Below are positions 1 through 7,291 of a stretch of 53,090 nt of DNA, one piece after another (positions within the stretch are counted from its first letter, which is position 1; every line of letters begins with the position of its first letter). The notes under the pieces were generated by a model. The model saw nothing but the letters and a program-made list of their open reading frames with translations, made no database searches and was not told the origin of the DNA. Where the stretch lies: positions 1 to 53,090 of the forward strand of contig JAICKC010000009.1 of NCBI GenBank assembly GCA_025928155.1. The letters run 5' to 3'. The DNA is from Candidatus Saccharimonadota bacterium. Its GTDB lineage: Bacteria > Patescibacteriota > Saccharimonadia > Saccharimonadales > UBA4665. The position numbers were made by a program, and so were the translations under genes.

Positions 1-203
1 ATACCTTTGCGAGCAGGGTGGCAATTGACTTTCTGAACGTCGATGGCTCACCCTCAAGTGACCATCCGGAGGATTTTAAAGACACTGTGGAATATGACTG
101 GCTGCGGCAGCATGCCAACATCTTTAGTTTTTACGAATCATGGCAAGAGGGCAACGAGTTCGGTATGCGGGCAGAGCCATGGCACTGGCAATTCCGAGGC
201 TAA
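1..203 (+). CDS. M15-family D-Ala-D-Ala carboxypeptidase (VanY-like), C-terminal fragment
   Basis: The reading frame is open from the left edge (frame 3) to a TAA at 201-203, so only the last ~66 residues are present. The visible part contains AIDF, matching the metal-binding A-x-D-F strand of M15 peptidases, and near the end EPWHWQF, matching the E-x-W-H metal/catalytic motif. M15 enzymes trim D-Ala from peptidoglycan stems or precursors, usually outside the membrane. The upstream half, including any signal peptide and the S-x-H motif, is outside the window. A GTG at 18 is an internal codon rather than the start. A second M15 enzyme lies at 43.7 kb. Confidence 0.75.
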   Translation, partial: TFASRVAIDFLNVDGSPSSDHPEDFKDTVEYDWLRQHANIFSFYESWQEGNEFGMRAEPWHWQFRG

Positions 204-224
204 AACCGTGCTATCATAAACAGT

Positions 225-824
225 ATGAACCAACCAGGTCGCCGTAGACGCTCTGTTCCACCAAAGCCTAAGCCGTCGACCAAGGGTAATTATGCGTTTA
301 TCGATAGCCAGAATCTCAACTTGGGCGTCCAAAAAATTGGCTGGAAAATGGACTGGAAGCGCTTCCGTCAGTGGCTGGCCGACGAGTATGGCGTGACACA
401 CGCCTATATGTTCATCGGTTACATAGCCGACAACGAGAGCCTGTACGAACTCATGCACGACCACGGCTATCTGGTGGTGCTCAAACCGACGCTCGAGGTC
501 AAAGCGCAGCAGAACCCGGAAGAGGATCAGGGTAAAGACGTCCAGAAACCTATCGTCAAAGGCAACATTGACGCCGACCTGGTGCTCTACGCCATGAAGG
601 AATACAACAACTACGACAAAGCAGTGCTGGTGAGCGGCGACGGCGACTTTTTTGGACTGGTGGAATACCTGGCGCAGCAGGGTAAGCTACTCAAACTCCT
701 CACGCCCAATCAGCGCTACAGTACGCTCCTCAAAGGCTTTGAGCCTTCCATCGAAAACCTCGATCAACACCGCAAAGAGCTGGCCTACCACGACCGCCCG
801 TTCCATAGAAAACGCGCCACGTAG
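225..824 (+). CDS. NYN-domain (LabA/DUF88-like) protein, putative RNase
   Basis: 199 aa. After a basic, proline-rich tail of ~20 residues comes an NYN/PIN-like fold: AFIDSQNLN around residues 24-32 (first acidic residue and the following Asn), KGNIDADLVLYAM around 112-124 (second acidic cluster) and LVSGDGDFFGL around 135-145 (third acidic cluster, the most diagnostic motif). Family members coordinate metal with these Asp residues and are thought to cut RNA; none of that is shown here. The ATG at 225 is 21 nt after the previous stop and has no Shine-Dalgarno (SD) sequence; a TATCAT hexamer sits just upstream, so a leaderless start is possible. Confidence 0.8.
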   Translation: MNQPGRRRRSVPPKPKPSTKGNYAFIDSQNLNLGVQKIGWKMDWKRFRQWLADEYGVTHAYMFIGYIADNESLYELMHDHGYLVVLKPTLEVKAQQNPEEDQGKDVQKPIVKGNIDADLVLYAMKEYNNYDKAVLVSGDGDFFGLVEYLAQQGKLLKLLTPNQRYSTLLKGFEPSIENLDQHRKELAYHDRPFHRKRAT

Positions 825-890
825 CTTATTTCACAGCCTTATCGCAGCGGCCCGCAGTATACTATGTTAATAGCTAAGAGGAGGTAGCAC

Positions 891-1526
891 ATGAAAATTA
901 CCAAACTCGTTCACTCCTGCCTGCTGGTAGAAACACCCGAGCGCACCACGCTGTTTGACCCTGGCGTTTATAGCACCGTTGATGTTGATGGCCTACAAAA
1001 GCTGGACGATGTCATCATTACTCACACTCACGGCGACCATTTCGACCTCGAGCTTATCAAAAAACTGGTTACCAAGTTCCCAAGTTTACACATAACGGCC
1101 ACCGACGAGATCGTGGCACAACTGCGTATTGAAAGCATACCCGCCACCAGCGCCGCCAGTGAGGGCATCGCCTTTTTCGAGGCACCGCACGAAGCTACCC
1201 AGCCGTATTATGAAGCTGACCCACCACAAGAAATCGGTGTACACTACCTTGACACGCTCAGCCACCCTGGCGACAGCCACAGTTTTAATGAAACTAAAGC
1301 GGTGCTGGCGCTGCCCATTCAGGCACCATGGGGCTCGCCCAATGCCGCGGTCGCGCTGGGACTCAAGCTACGGCCACAATGCATTATTCCCATCCACGAC
1401 TGGCACTGGAGCGATCAGGCGCGCGCGGCCAGCTACGACGAGATGGAAAAGGCATTTGGCAGGCAGGGAATTGCCTTCATAAAAACGGTGAATGGAGAGC
1501 CGTTCGAGATTGATAGCAGCCATTAA
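891..1526 (+). CDS. MBL-fold metal-dependent hydrolase (UPF0173/YtkL-like)
   Basis: 211 aa, cytoplasmic. The zinc-binding motif THTHGDH is at residues 44-50, a further His-rich segment (SHPGDSH) near 120, and PIHDWHW near 167, giving the ligand set of a small metallo-beta-lactamase-fold hydrolase. The N-terminal VHSCLLVET resembles the UPF0173 group, whose substrates are mostly unknown. The start is fixed by a strong SD (GAGGAGG, 6-7 nt before ATG 891). TATACT around 859 could be a -10 box. No partner gene indicates a substrate. Confidence 0.82.
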   Translation: MKITKLVHSCLLVETPERTTLFDPGVYSTVDVDGLQKLDDVIITHTHGDHFDLELIKKLVTKFPSLHITATDEIVAQLRIESIPATSAASEGIAFFEAPHEATQPYYEADPPQEIGVHYLDTLSHPGDSHSFNETKAVLALPIQAPWGSPNAAVALGLKLRPQCIIPIHDWHWSDQARAASYDEMEKAFGRQGIAFIKTVNGEPFEIDSSH

Positions 1527-1527
1527 A

Positions 1528-1556
1528 TTGACAAACTGGTTATGTTTTGTTATTAT
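1528..1556 (+). promoter_or_regulatory. sigma70-type promoter upstream of the 80-aa ORF
   Basis: TTGACA at 1528-1533, 17-bp spacer, TATTAT at 1551-1556. It begins two bases after the stop of the MBL gene and fires rightward toward 1606 and the mraZ region. Confidence 0.7.
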
Positions 1557-1605
1557 ATCTTTACTATTTCAAAATAGATAGTAAAACAAATAAATATATC
1601 AAACC

Positions 1606-1848
1606 ATGAAAACCAAAACGTTGCACCGCCACCGACACCCCATCCACTGGCACGGAAGTATGATTGTGGCGATTGCAGCCCTCCTTATCACGAGTGTTAA
1701 ATGCAGCAGTGAGATGTTGCGCGCTCTGCAGGCAGTGCCCACCCCCGTAGCGATTACTGACAATGTATATTTGCGCGACGCTGAAACAGGACACGCGCCT
1801 ATCATTCTGAACATAGGGGCTCGCCACACGACAGTCGGTGGTAAATAA
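1606..1848 (+). CDS. small hypothetical protein with N-terminal hydrophobic segment
   Basis: 80 aa of unrecognised family. A His/Arg/Lys-rich start (MKTKTLHRHRHPIHWHG) precedes a hydrophobic stretch of about 15 residues (MIVAIAALLITSV), so it would be an exported or membrane-anchored peptide; the Cys after it does not make a good lipobox. No SD is visible, but a good promoter ends ~50 nt upstream, which favours expression of this stretch. It could also be a non-coding leader of the mraZ region. The coding call is uncertain. Confidence 0.4.
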   Translation: MKTKTLHRHRHPIHWHGSMIVAIAALLITSVKCSSEMLRALQAVPTPVAITDNVYLRDAETGHAPIILNIGARHTTVGGK

Positions 1849-1900
1849 GCGAACAAGCTAGCGTGATGGGTCAAGCGGACGACCACACATATTGTGTGGT

Positions 1901-1929
1901 TTATGCACAGGTGCAATTTCTGTGGATAA
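1901..1929. promoter_or_regulatory. pair of DnaA-box-like 9-mers
   Basis: TTATGCACA at 1901-1909 and TGTGGATAA (reverse complement TTATCCACA) at 1921-1929, facing each other 11 bp apart, upstream of mraZ. Both fit the TTATNCACA consensus. No dnaA gene or longer box cluster is present, so this looks like regulation rather than an origin. Confidence 0.45.
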
Positions 1930-1972
1930 GCGGGGCACTAAACTCCGTTTTTAGTAAAAAAGTACTTGTAAG

Positions 1973-2008
1973 TGGGTGCAAGTGGGTAGTAGACTGATGG
2001 CAGTGGGT
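1973..2008 (+). promoter_or_regulatory. MraZ-box-like TGGGT direct repeats
   Basis: TGGGT at 1973-1977, 1983-1987 and 2004-2008, spaced 10 and 21 bp, about 75-110 bp before mraZ. MraZ rings bind direct TGGGN repeats at one-turn spacing before their own operon in other bacteria, so autoregulation is inferred. A TTGTAA just upstream (1967) could be a -35. Confidence 0.6.
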
Positions 2009-2083
2009 AATGGTAGGTAGCAACCCTACCTACTAACAAAACAAAAAACAAAAACTCACTAGTAACTTCAAACTTACCTTCCA

Positions 2084-2446
2084 ATGACACAGGTGGACTA
2101 CTTCCAGCGCAAGCTAGACGAGAAGCGGCGGTTAACAATACCGACCGAACTTCGTGAGCACTTTGCAAGCGGGGCAGTCATCACCAGGGGATTTGGTAAG
2201 TACCTGCACCTTTACCCAAAGGATGTATGGGATCAGCTGGTCGAACCCCGGCTGGAAGGCGACATTTTGGATGAGCGCATCGCGGATTTGAACGTACAGT
2301 TCCGGATGGGTAAAACCATGCAGGCGCCAGACGGCAAGCAGGGTCGCGTTACGCTGGAGCAGCATTTGCTGGACTACGCAGGTATCGACAAGGATATCTC
2401 GGCAGTCTCAGTCGGCAAATACTGGCGTATCATGGCCGCGGAGTAG
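2084..2446 (+). CDS. mraZ: MraZ, transcriptional regulator of the division/cell-wall cluster
   Basis: 120 aa. It has two SpoVT-AbrB-like MraZ repeats: an N-terminal copy with the signature DEKRRLTIPTELRE (residues ~13-26) followed by RGFGKYLHLYP, and a C-terminal copy with DGKQGRVTLEQHLLDYAGI around 85-103. MraZ forms a ring that binds TGGGN repeats before its own gene; such repeats are present ~75-110 bp upstream. It is the first gene of the dcw cluster, as usual. The ATG at 2084 has no SD but follows an A/C-rich tract, a feature shared by rsmH and ftsL. It is slightly shorter than the ~140-150 aa of model MraZ proteins. Confidence 0.92.
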   Translation: MTQVDYFQRKLDEKRRLTIPTELREHFASGAVITRGFGKYLHLYPKDVWDQLVEPRLEGDILDERIADLNVQFRMGKTMQAPDGKQGRVTLEQHLLDYAGIDKDISAVSVGKYWRIMAAE

Positions 2447-2850
2447 TATGAGCTGAATTCACCGCAAGTTACAAAAGGCACATTAACAATCAGGCAAAAG
2501 GAATAGCAGACAAGATCAGCTATTCGACAGTCAACATATGGACTTGAGAAGGATAACCATATTAAAAACCTTCGTTCTTTCCCTAAAACACCTCCCAAAA
2601 CTCCACCTCACACATAAGTCTCTCAATCGTTACAGGGGTCGCAAGTATCACAAGTATTCGCATACTTGGTTTAACACTCTTAAACATATTTACTTGACCA
2701 ACGACGCTTGTAACACCTACAAAAACAAAAACTTCTAGAAAAACAAACAGTTGGCTGTCGATTAGGTGACCTTGTCATAAGTTGTAGCCCCGCAAAGGCA
2801 GAAAACAAAAACAAACACCAAAACAAAAACAAATACATTACAATGTGCGA
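2447..2850 (+). promoter_or_regulatory. 404-bp mraZ-rsmH spacer with probable promoter and A/C-rich leader
   Basis: No convincing gene. CAAGTAT occurs at 2642-2648 and 2651-2657 and inverted (ATACTTG) at 2662-2668, a possible operator. TTGACC at 2694-2699 with 17 bp to CTACAA could be the rsmH promoter. The remaining leader is dominated by AAAAAC/AAACAA repeats up to the start codon. Confidence 0.45.
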
Positions 2851-3741
2851 ATGCACCAAACGCTGAACGAGCACATACCGGTTTTGCTGGAAGCAGTGCT
2901 ACAGTACCTGAACCCGCAGGCAGGCGAGAGCTATCTCGACCTAACGGCAGGGTACGGTGGGCACGCTCAGGCAATATTGGCACGTACGAAGCAACCCATG
3001 GAAGCGACGCTGGTTGACCGAGACGCGAACGCCATAAAGGCGCTTGCAGACTTCGCTAACCAAGGCGCGACATTGTTGCATCGAGATTTTCTGTCGGCTT
3101 CCGAGCACATAGTTGCCGCGGACCAGAAGTTTGACATCATTCTAGCGGATTTGGGTGTCTCGTCACCGCACCTTGATAACGCCGAGAGGGGCTTTGCGTT
3201 TGCGCAGGACGGTCCGCTGGATATGCGGATGGATCAGACGCAGACGCTCGATGCCACCACCGTGGTCAATACCTATGACGCGCAGGATCTGGAACGGATC
3301 CTCCGCGAGTACGGGGAAGAGCCGCGGGCTCGCACAATTGCGCATGCGATTGTAGAAGCTCGGCCAATAGACACGACACAGCAGCTAGCCGACATAGTTC
3401 GCGCTGTGATGCCCAAAAGCATAAGCAATCGCAGTAAAACACATCCGGCGACGCGCACCTTCCAAGCACTCCGTATTGCCGTCAACGACGAATTGGAGTT
3501 GCTTAGAGCGAGCTTGCCGTTATGGACGGAATTGTTAAGCAAAGGCGGACGCTTAGGCGTTATAAGTTTCCATAGTTTGGAAGACCGCATTGTGAAGCAG
3601 GCGTTTGCTGATGTTGCCGGCGACCGTTATGACGCGGACTTACAGTTACTGACCAAGCGTCCGGTCGTTGCAAGCAGGCAAGAATTAGTTTTTAACCCGC
3701 GTGCCCGGAGTGCTAAACTCCGAGCCGTAGTGAAAAAATAA
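2851..3741 (+). CDS. rsmH: 16S rRNA (cytosine(1402)-N(4))-methyltransferase RsmH (MraW)
   Basis: 296 aa. It methylates N4 of C1402 in the decoding centre of 16S rRNA using S-adenosylmethionine. Family motifs are in order: HIPVLLEA at residues 8-15, the SAM-binding DLTAGYGGHA at 30-39, ILADLGVSS and RGFAF in the middle, RTFQALRIAVNDEL and then ISFHSLEDRIVK near the C-terminus. Length is normal (~300-315). A GTG six bases upstream (2845) is an alternative start. There is no SD; the leader is A/C-rich. It sits second in the dcw cluster as expected. Confidence 0.95.
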   Translation: MHQTLNEHIPVLLEAVLQYLNPQAGESYLDLTAGYGGHAQAILARTKQPMEATLVDRDANAIKALADFANQGATLLHRDFLSASEHIVAADQKFDIILADLGVSSPHLDNAERGFAFAQDGPLDMRMDQTQTLDATTVVNTYDAQDLERILREYGEEPRARTIAHAIVEARPIDTTQQLADIVRAVMPKSISNRSKTHPATRTFQALRIAVNDELELLRASLPLWTELLSKGGRLGVISFHSLEDRIVKQAFADVAGDRYDADLQLLTKRPVVASRQELVFNPRARSAKLRAVVKK

Positions 3742-3760
3742 AAAAGAAAGGGAGAGTTCT

Positions 3761-3847
3761 ATGTCATACGATAAAGACGTTCGTCATATCAAAGTAGTAG
3801 ATCAATCCCGCGCCGAAAACGTCGACGTATTCGTCGGCCGTAAGTAG
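3761..3847 (+). CDS. 28-aa small ORF between rsmH and ftsL
   Basis: Reads MSYDKDVRHIKVVDQS then ending DVFVGRK, stop TAG 3845-3847. It has the clearest SD in this part of the cluster (AAAGGGAGAG, ending 3 bases before the ATG), unlike its SD-less neighbours rsmH and ftsL. It is charged, with no membrane segment and no recognised family. Position 19 nt after the rsmH stop and before an imperfect hairpin (3856-3890) suggests either a translated leader controlling ftsL or a micro-protein of the division cluster. Confidence 0.5.
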   Translation: MSYDKDVRHIKVVDQSRAENVDVFVGRK

Positions 3848-3855
3848 GAGAGCAA

Positions 3856-3890
3856 GAGTCGGCTTCGGGGCCAGAAGCCGGAGCCGACTC
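3856..3890 (+). other. hairpin in the rsmH-ftsL spacer
   Basis: GAGTCGGC (3856-3863) pairs with GCCGACTC (3883-3890); an inner alternative pairs GGCTTC (3861-3866) with GAAGCC (3874-3879). There is no T-run after it, so it is not an intrinsic terminator; it lies 9 nt after the 28-aa ORF and ~30 nt before ftsL. Confidence 0.5.
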
Positions 3891-3922
3891 CCAAGGTCAG
3901 AAAAGGAAAAACAAAAACAAAC

Positions 3923-4270
3923 ATGACGTATTCAAGCACGTTGGCCCTTGGCCGGCAGCAGAACTTATCCCGTGGCCAGAACTCCGTGCCATTCCTCCGC
4001 AGCGCCGACAAGCGTCTGGGGCCGGTGAGCAATACCGTAGTGCTAATTGTGCTGGCGTGTCTGCTCGGCCTGCTATACCTTACGCAGGTTACGCGTACGA
4101 ACTCATACGGCTACCAGATTAACGGCCTCAAGCAACAGCAGTCGCAATTGCAGCAACAGCACCAGGACTTGTCGGTAGCTTCGGCGCGTGAGCAATCGGT
4201 CGATCGGGCAGCTTCGAGCGCCCAGGCGCAGGCGATGACGCCGGTAGTGCCGAGCGGCAGCGTCCGCTAA
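3923..4270 (+). CDS. ftsL: FtsL/DivIC-like division protein
   Basis: 115 aa bitopic membrane protein. A cytoplasmic N-terminus of ~35 residues is followed by one transmembrane helix (TVVLIVLACLLGLLYL, about 38-53) and a Gln-rich heptad-like coiled coil (about 65-90, QQQSQLQQQHQDL) outside. This is the FtsL plan (short bitopic protein with a leucine-zipper-like coiled coil joining FtsB and FtsQ), and it stands between rsmH and ftsI where ftsL always lies. Sequence identity in this family is low, so the call rests on topology and position. The leader before the ATG is again A/C-rich. Confidence 0.8.
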   Translation: MTYSSTLALGRQQNLSRGQNSVPFLRSADKRLGPVSNTVVLIVLACLLGLLYLTQVTRTNSYGYQINGLKQQQSQLQQQHQDLSVASAREQSVDRAASSAQAQAMTPVVPSGSVR

Positions 4271-4272
4271 AC

Positions 4273-4393
4273 CGACTTTCACAGAACGGCACATTTTGCC
4301 CGAAAGTCCTGCGCTCCGATGCTTGCGTACTATTTAAGTACGCTTTGCTCCGGTGTCCATTTTTCGAACAAACTGCACCATTCCGTGAAAGTC
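4273..4393. repeat. long imperfect inverted repeat between ftsL and ftsI
   Basis: The ~57-nt arms begin GACTTTCAC (4273-4281) and end GTGAAAGTC (4385-4393); the outer 16 nt match with two differences, and the centre is a perfect GCGTACT/AGTACGC hairpin around 4326-4343. Most outer-arm differences would be G-U pairs in the minus-strand RNA but A-C mismatches in the plus-strand RNA. It fills nearly the whole spacer. It could be a MITE-like insertion or a regulatory RNA fold. Confidence 0.7.
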
Positions 4394-4404
4394 CTAGGTA
4401 TAAT

Positions 4405-6198
4405 ATGAATTCCATGGATCAGCAACTGGCAACGAGGCCTGCGAACTATGTGCAGCGGGCAAGGGTATGGTATGCCCTGCTGGTGCTAGTATTCGGTGTG
4501 TTTGTGATACGGATATTCTATCTGCAGGTTATCCGCTACGATTATTACAAAAAAGCGGCCCAGAGCGATCAGCTAAAACAGTATGTGATACCGGCGGCGC
4601 GCGGAGTAATTACGGCGCATCTGGGTGACGGCGCCGTGCCGATTGTGCTCAACCAGAAGCTTTACACGCTGTACGCTGACCCAACAATTGTGAAGCAACC
4701 GGAGCAGGCAGCGGCCAAACTACAGCCCATTATTGGTGGCAATGTCGATGACATAGCAGCGCAGCTCAAGGGTAAAGATACACGCTACACGGTGCTTAAA
4801 AAGCGCTTAACACCAGCGCAGAACAAAAAGGTGCTCGGCTACAAGCTGCCGGGTATAGGCACCGAAGAGCAAGATTATCGCACCTATCCGCAAGGGCAGA
4901 TGGCGGCTCAGGTGCTGGGGTTTGTGAACGACAATGGAGAAGGCGAATACGGTATAGAGCAGGCGCTCAACAAGCAATTAGCTGGCACGTCGGGGCAGCT
5001 CAAGGCAGTAACGGACATCAATGGCGTGCCGCTGGCGGCCAGCCCGGACAACATTTCGGTAGCGCCGGTGAATGGTAACAGTGTGGGGCTGACAATAAAT
5101 GTCGGTATGCAGCTGGGGCTCGAAAAGATTCTCAAGGCCGCCCAAGACCAGAATAAATCCAAAGACGTCAGTGCAGTGGTTATGGACGTGCATACTGGCC
5201 GAGTGTTAGCTATGGCGAATTATCCGACATTCGACCCGGCAAACTACCAGAATGTGTCCGATCCGAGCGTGTTTTCCAACGACACGGTTACTAACCCTAT
5301 AGAGCCAGGCTCTGTTACCAAGCTGTTTACTACGGCGACAGCGCTGCAAAAGGGCGTCATAACGCCCACGACGTCGTTCTACGATCCGGGCAGCTGGACG
5401 GTAGACGGCACCAAGGTAAGTGATGTAGAGGAAGACCACAGCACGGGTCAGCAGACGATTCTTTCGACGCTCGACAAGTCACTCAACACTGGTGCCACCT
5501 GGATGCTGATGCAAATGGGCGGCGGCCAAATTGATGCCCAAGCCCGCAATACGCTGTACGACTATTTTAATAATCACTTTATGTTGGGGCGGGCGACGGG
5601 TATCCAGCAAGGCAATGGTGAAGAGGCGGACGGCATACTACCGGGGCCGAAAGATACGGGCAGCGGCATCAATCTGACTTATGCGAACGTCTCGTTTGGA
5701 CAGGCCTATACTGCGACAGCGCTACAGATGGTGACGGGCCTCAGCAGTATCTTAAACGGGGGCACGTACTACCAGCCGTCGCTGGTTGATACGGTAACGG
5801 CGGCCGATGGCACGATTACCAAAATAGCTCCGAAGGTAGCGGCACAAAGTGTTATTTCGGGCCAGGTAAGCCAGGATATTATTAGCCTGATGGAGCAGAA
5901 TAACACTAATCATATCCACGAAGGCTTCGGCTATCTCGATTTTGGGCCGAACTACAGCGTGGGCGGCAAAACCGGCACGGCCGAAATCGCTAATCCGCTT
6001 GGTGGCTATTATCCCGACAAGGTTAACGGCACCTACCTGGGCTTTGTGGGTGGCGACAGTCCGCAGTACGCAATAGCAGTTTACAATCTGGAGCCGACCA
6101 AGTACAGTGGCTTCGCTGGGGCGGGAACGGGCCAACCAGTGTTTGCTAACATCGCTCACATGCTTGTCAACGATTTTGGGGTAACGCCGAAAAGCTAG
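4405..6198 (+). CDS. ftsI: FtsI/PBP2-type peptidoglycan transpeptidase (class B PBP)
   Basis: 597 aa. It cross-links septal peptidoglycan. There is an N-terminal membrane anchor (~ residues 22-42), a dimerisation/pedestal region, then a transpeptidase domain with all three active-site motifs: SVTK (nucleophile Ser ~303), SLN (~359) and KTGT (~522). A TATAAT at 4399-4404 abuts the ATG; if that is a -10 box, transcription would start about 4411 and the in-frame ATG at 4414 (MDQQL) would be a leaderless start. An upstream in-frame start at 4345 would lie in the inverted repeat and is less likely. It precedes mraY and ftsW in the usual order. Confidence 0.94.
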   Translation: MNSMDQQLATRPANYVQRARVWYALLVLVFGVFVIRIFYLQVIRYDYYKKAAQSDQLKQYVIPAARGVITAHLGDGAVPIVLNQKLYTLYADPTIVKQPEQAAAKLQPIIGGNVDDIAAQLKGKDTRYTVLKKRLTPAQNKKVLGYKLPGIGTEEQDYRTYPQGQMAAQVLGFVNDNGEGEYGIEQALNKQLAGTSGQLKAVTDINGVPLAASPDNISVAPVNGNSVGLTINVGMQLGLEKILKAAQDQNKSKDVSAVVMDVHTGRVLAMANYPTFDPANYQNVSDPSVFSNDTVTNPIEPGSVTKLFTTATALQKGVITPTTSFYDPGSWTVDGTKVSDVEEDHSTGQQTILSTLDKSLNTGATWMLMQMGGGQIDAQARNTLYDYFNNHFMLGRATGIQQGNGEEADGILPGPKDTGSGINLTYANVSFGQAYTATALQMVTGLSSILNGGTYYQPSLVDTVTAADGTITKIAPKVAAQSVISGQVSQDIISLMEQNNTNHIHEGFGYLDFGPNYSVGGKTGTAEIANPLGGYYPDKVNGTYLGFVGGDSPQYAIAVYNLEPTKYSGFAGAGTGQPVFANIAHMLVNDFGVTPKS

Positions 6199-6242
6199 CC
6201 ACGTGATACAATTTTAGGCAGGAATTAAGGAAGAAACACTTT

Positions 6243-7277
6243 ATGACAGCGCTCCATATTACTATGCAGACCTCTACGCTTGCGCGTATTTTTTGGCTCG
6301 GGTTCCTAAGCTTTGTAGTAAGCATGCTTATAACGCCTCTGTACACCAAGTATGCCTATAGCCACGAGTGGTGGAAGAAGATGCGCAGCGAGGGCATGGG
6401 TGGCATCGCGACGCCGGTATATGCCAAGCTACATGCCGCCAAGCATAAACGTAACATTCCGACCATGGCAGGCATCATTTTTGTGGTATCAGCAGCGCTC
6501 GTAACGCTGCTATTTAATTTGCACCGTGGTCAAACCTGGCTGCCGCTGGCCGGGATGGTCGGCGCGGGCGCCATTGGTCTTATTGATGACTTTATGAATA
6601 TTCGCAGCAACGGCAAAGGCGTGGCTGGCATGCAGGCCAAGGTTAAGTTTTTACTCTACAGCGCAGTGGCTGCGGTCGGCGGCTGGTGGTTCTATGCTAA
6701 GAATGACGTGACATCGGTATGGCTACCGTGGATACACCACTGGCACGTCGGATGGTTGATTATTCCGATTTTCTGGCTAGTCGTCGTCGCCACGGCAAAC
6801 GCTGTAAATATGAGCGATGGGCTCGACGGCTTGGCCGGCGGCCTGCTAGTAACGTCCTTCACGGTGTACGCACTAATTGCGGCCATAGAGGGCAAGTACG
6901 ATTTGGCAGCGTTTTGTTTGACTGTAGTGGGCGCGCTGCTGAGCTACACCTGGTTCAATATCGCGCCGGCACGGTTCTTCATGGGCGATGTGGGGGCCTT
7001 TGCGCTTGGTACGGCACTCGGTGTTATCGCTATGCAGACCGACACCGTGTATGTCCTGCCGGTGATTGGGGCGGTGTACGTTATGGAAGCCGGCTCAGTT
7101 ATTGTCAACCGTACTTCGCGCAAGCTGCGGCACGGCAAAAAGGTGTTCTTGAGCTCTCCCATACACCACCACTTCGAGGCGATTGGTTGGCCGGAAACCA
7201 AGGTTACTATGCGGTTTTGGATTCTGGGCCAGGTTGCGGCTATCGTAGGCTTAATGATCTTCCTCCTAGGAAGATAA
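6243..7277 (+). CDS. mraY: Phospho-N-acetylmuramoyl-pentapeptide transferase MraY
   Basis: 344 aa polytopic membrane enzyme that makes lipid I from UDP-MurNAc-pentapeptide and undecaprenyl phosphate. Family motifs: LIDDFMNI (catalytic Asp pair), NAVNMSDGLDGLAGG around residues 186-200, FMGDVGAFALG, and the PIHHHFE box at ~306-312. About ten hydrophobic helices are visible. AAGGAAG lies 12-18 nt before ATG 6243; an in-frame ATG at 6264 is a less favoured alternative. The gene lies 44 nt after ftsI and 14 nt before ftsW, so it is probably cotranscribed. Confidence 0.95.
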   Translation: MTALHITMQTSTLARIFWLGFLSFVVSMLITPLYTKYAYSHEWWKKMRSEGMGGIATPVYAKLHAAKHKRNIPTMAGIIFVVSAALVTLLFNLHRGQTWLPLAGMVGAGAIGLIDDFMNIRSNGKGVAGMQAKVKFLLYSAVAAVGGWWFYAKNDVTSVWLPWIHHWHVGWLIIPIFWLVVVATANAVNMSDGLDGLAGGLLVTSFTVYALIAAIEGKYDLAAFCLTVVGALLSYTWFNIAPARFFMGDVGAFALGTALGVIAMQTDTVYVLPVIGAVYVMEAGSVIVNRTSRKLRHGKKVFLSSPIHHHFEAIGWPETKVTMRFWILGQVAAIVGLMIFLLGR

Positions 7278-7291
7278 CAAGGTTAAAGTAA

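Noticed and set aside
1901-1929. chromosome replication origin
   Set aside because: Only two DnaA-box-like sites, no AT-rich unwinding region or dnaA nearby.
2538-2738. 66-codon frame in the mraZ-rsmH spacer
   Set aside because: No SD; Lys/His/Asn-rich readout of an A/C-rich leader containing a promoter.
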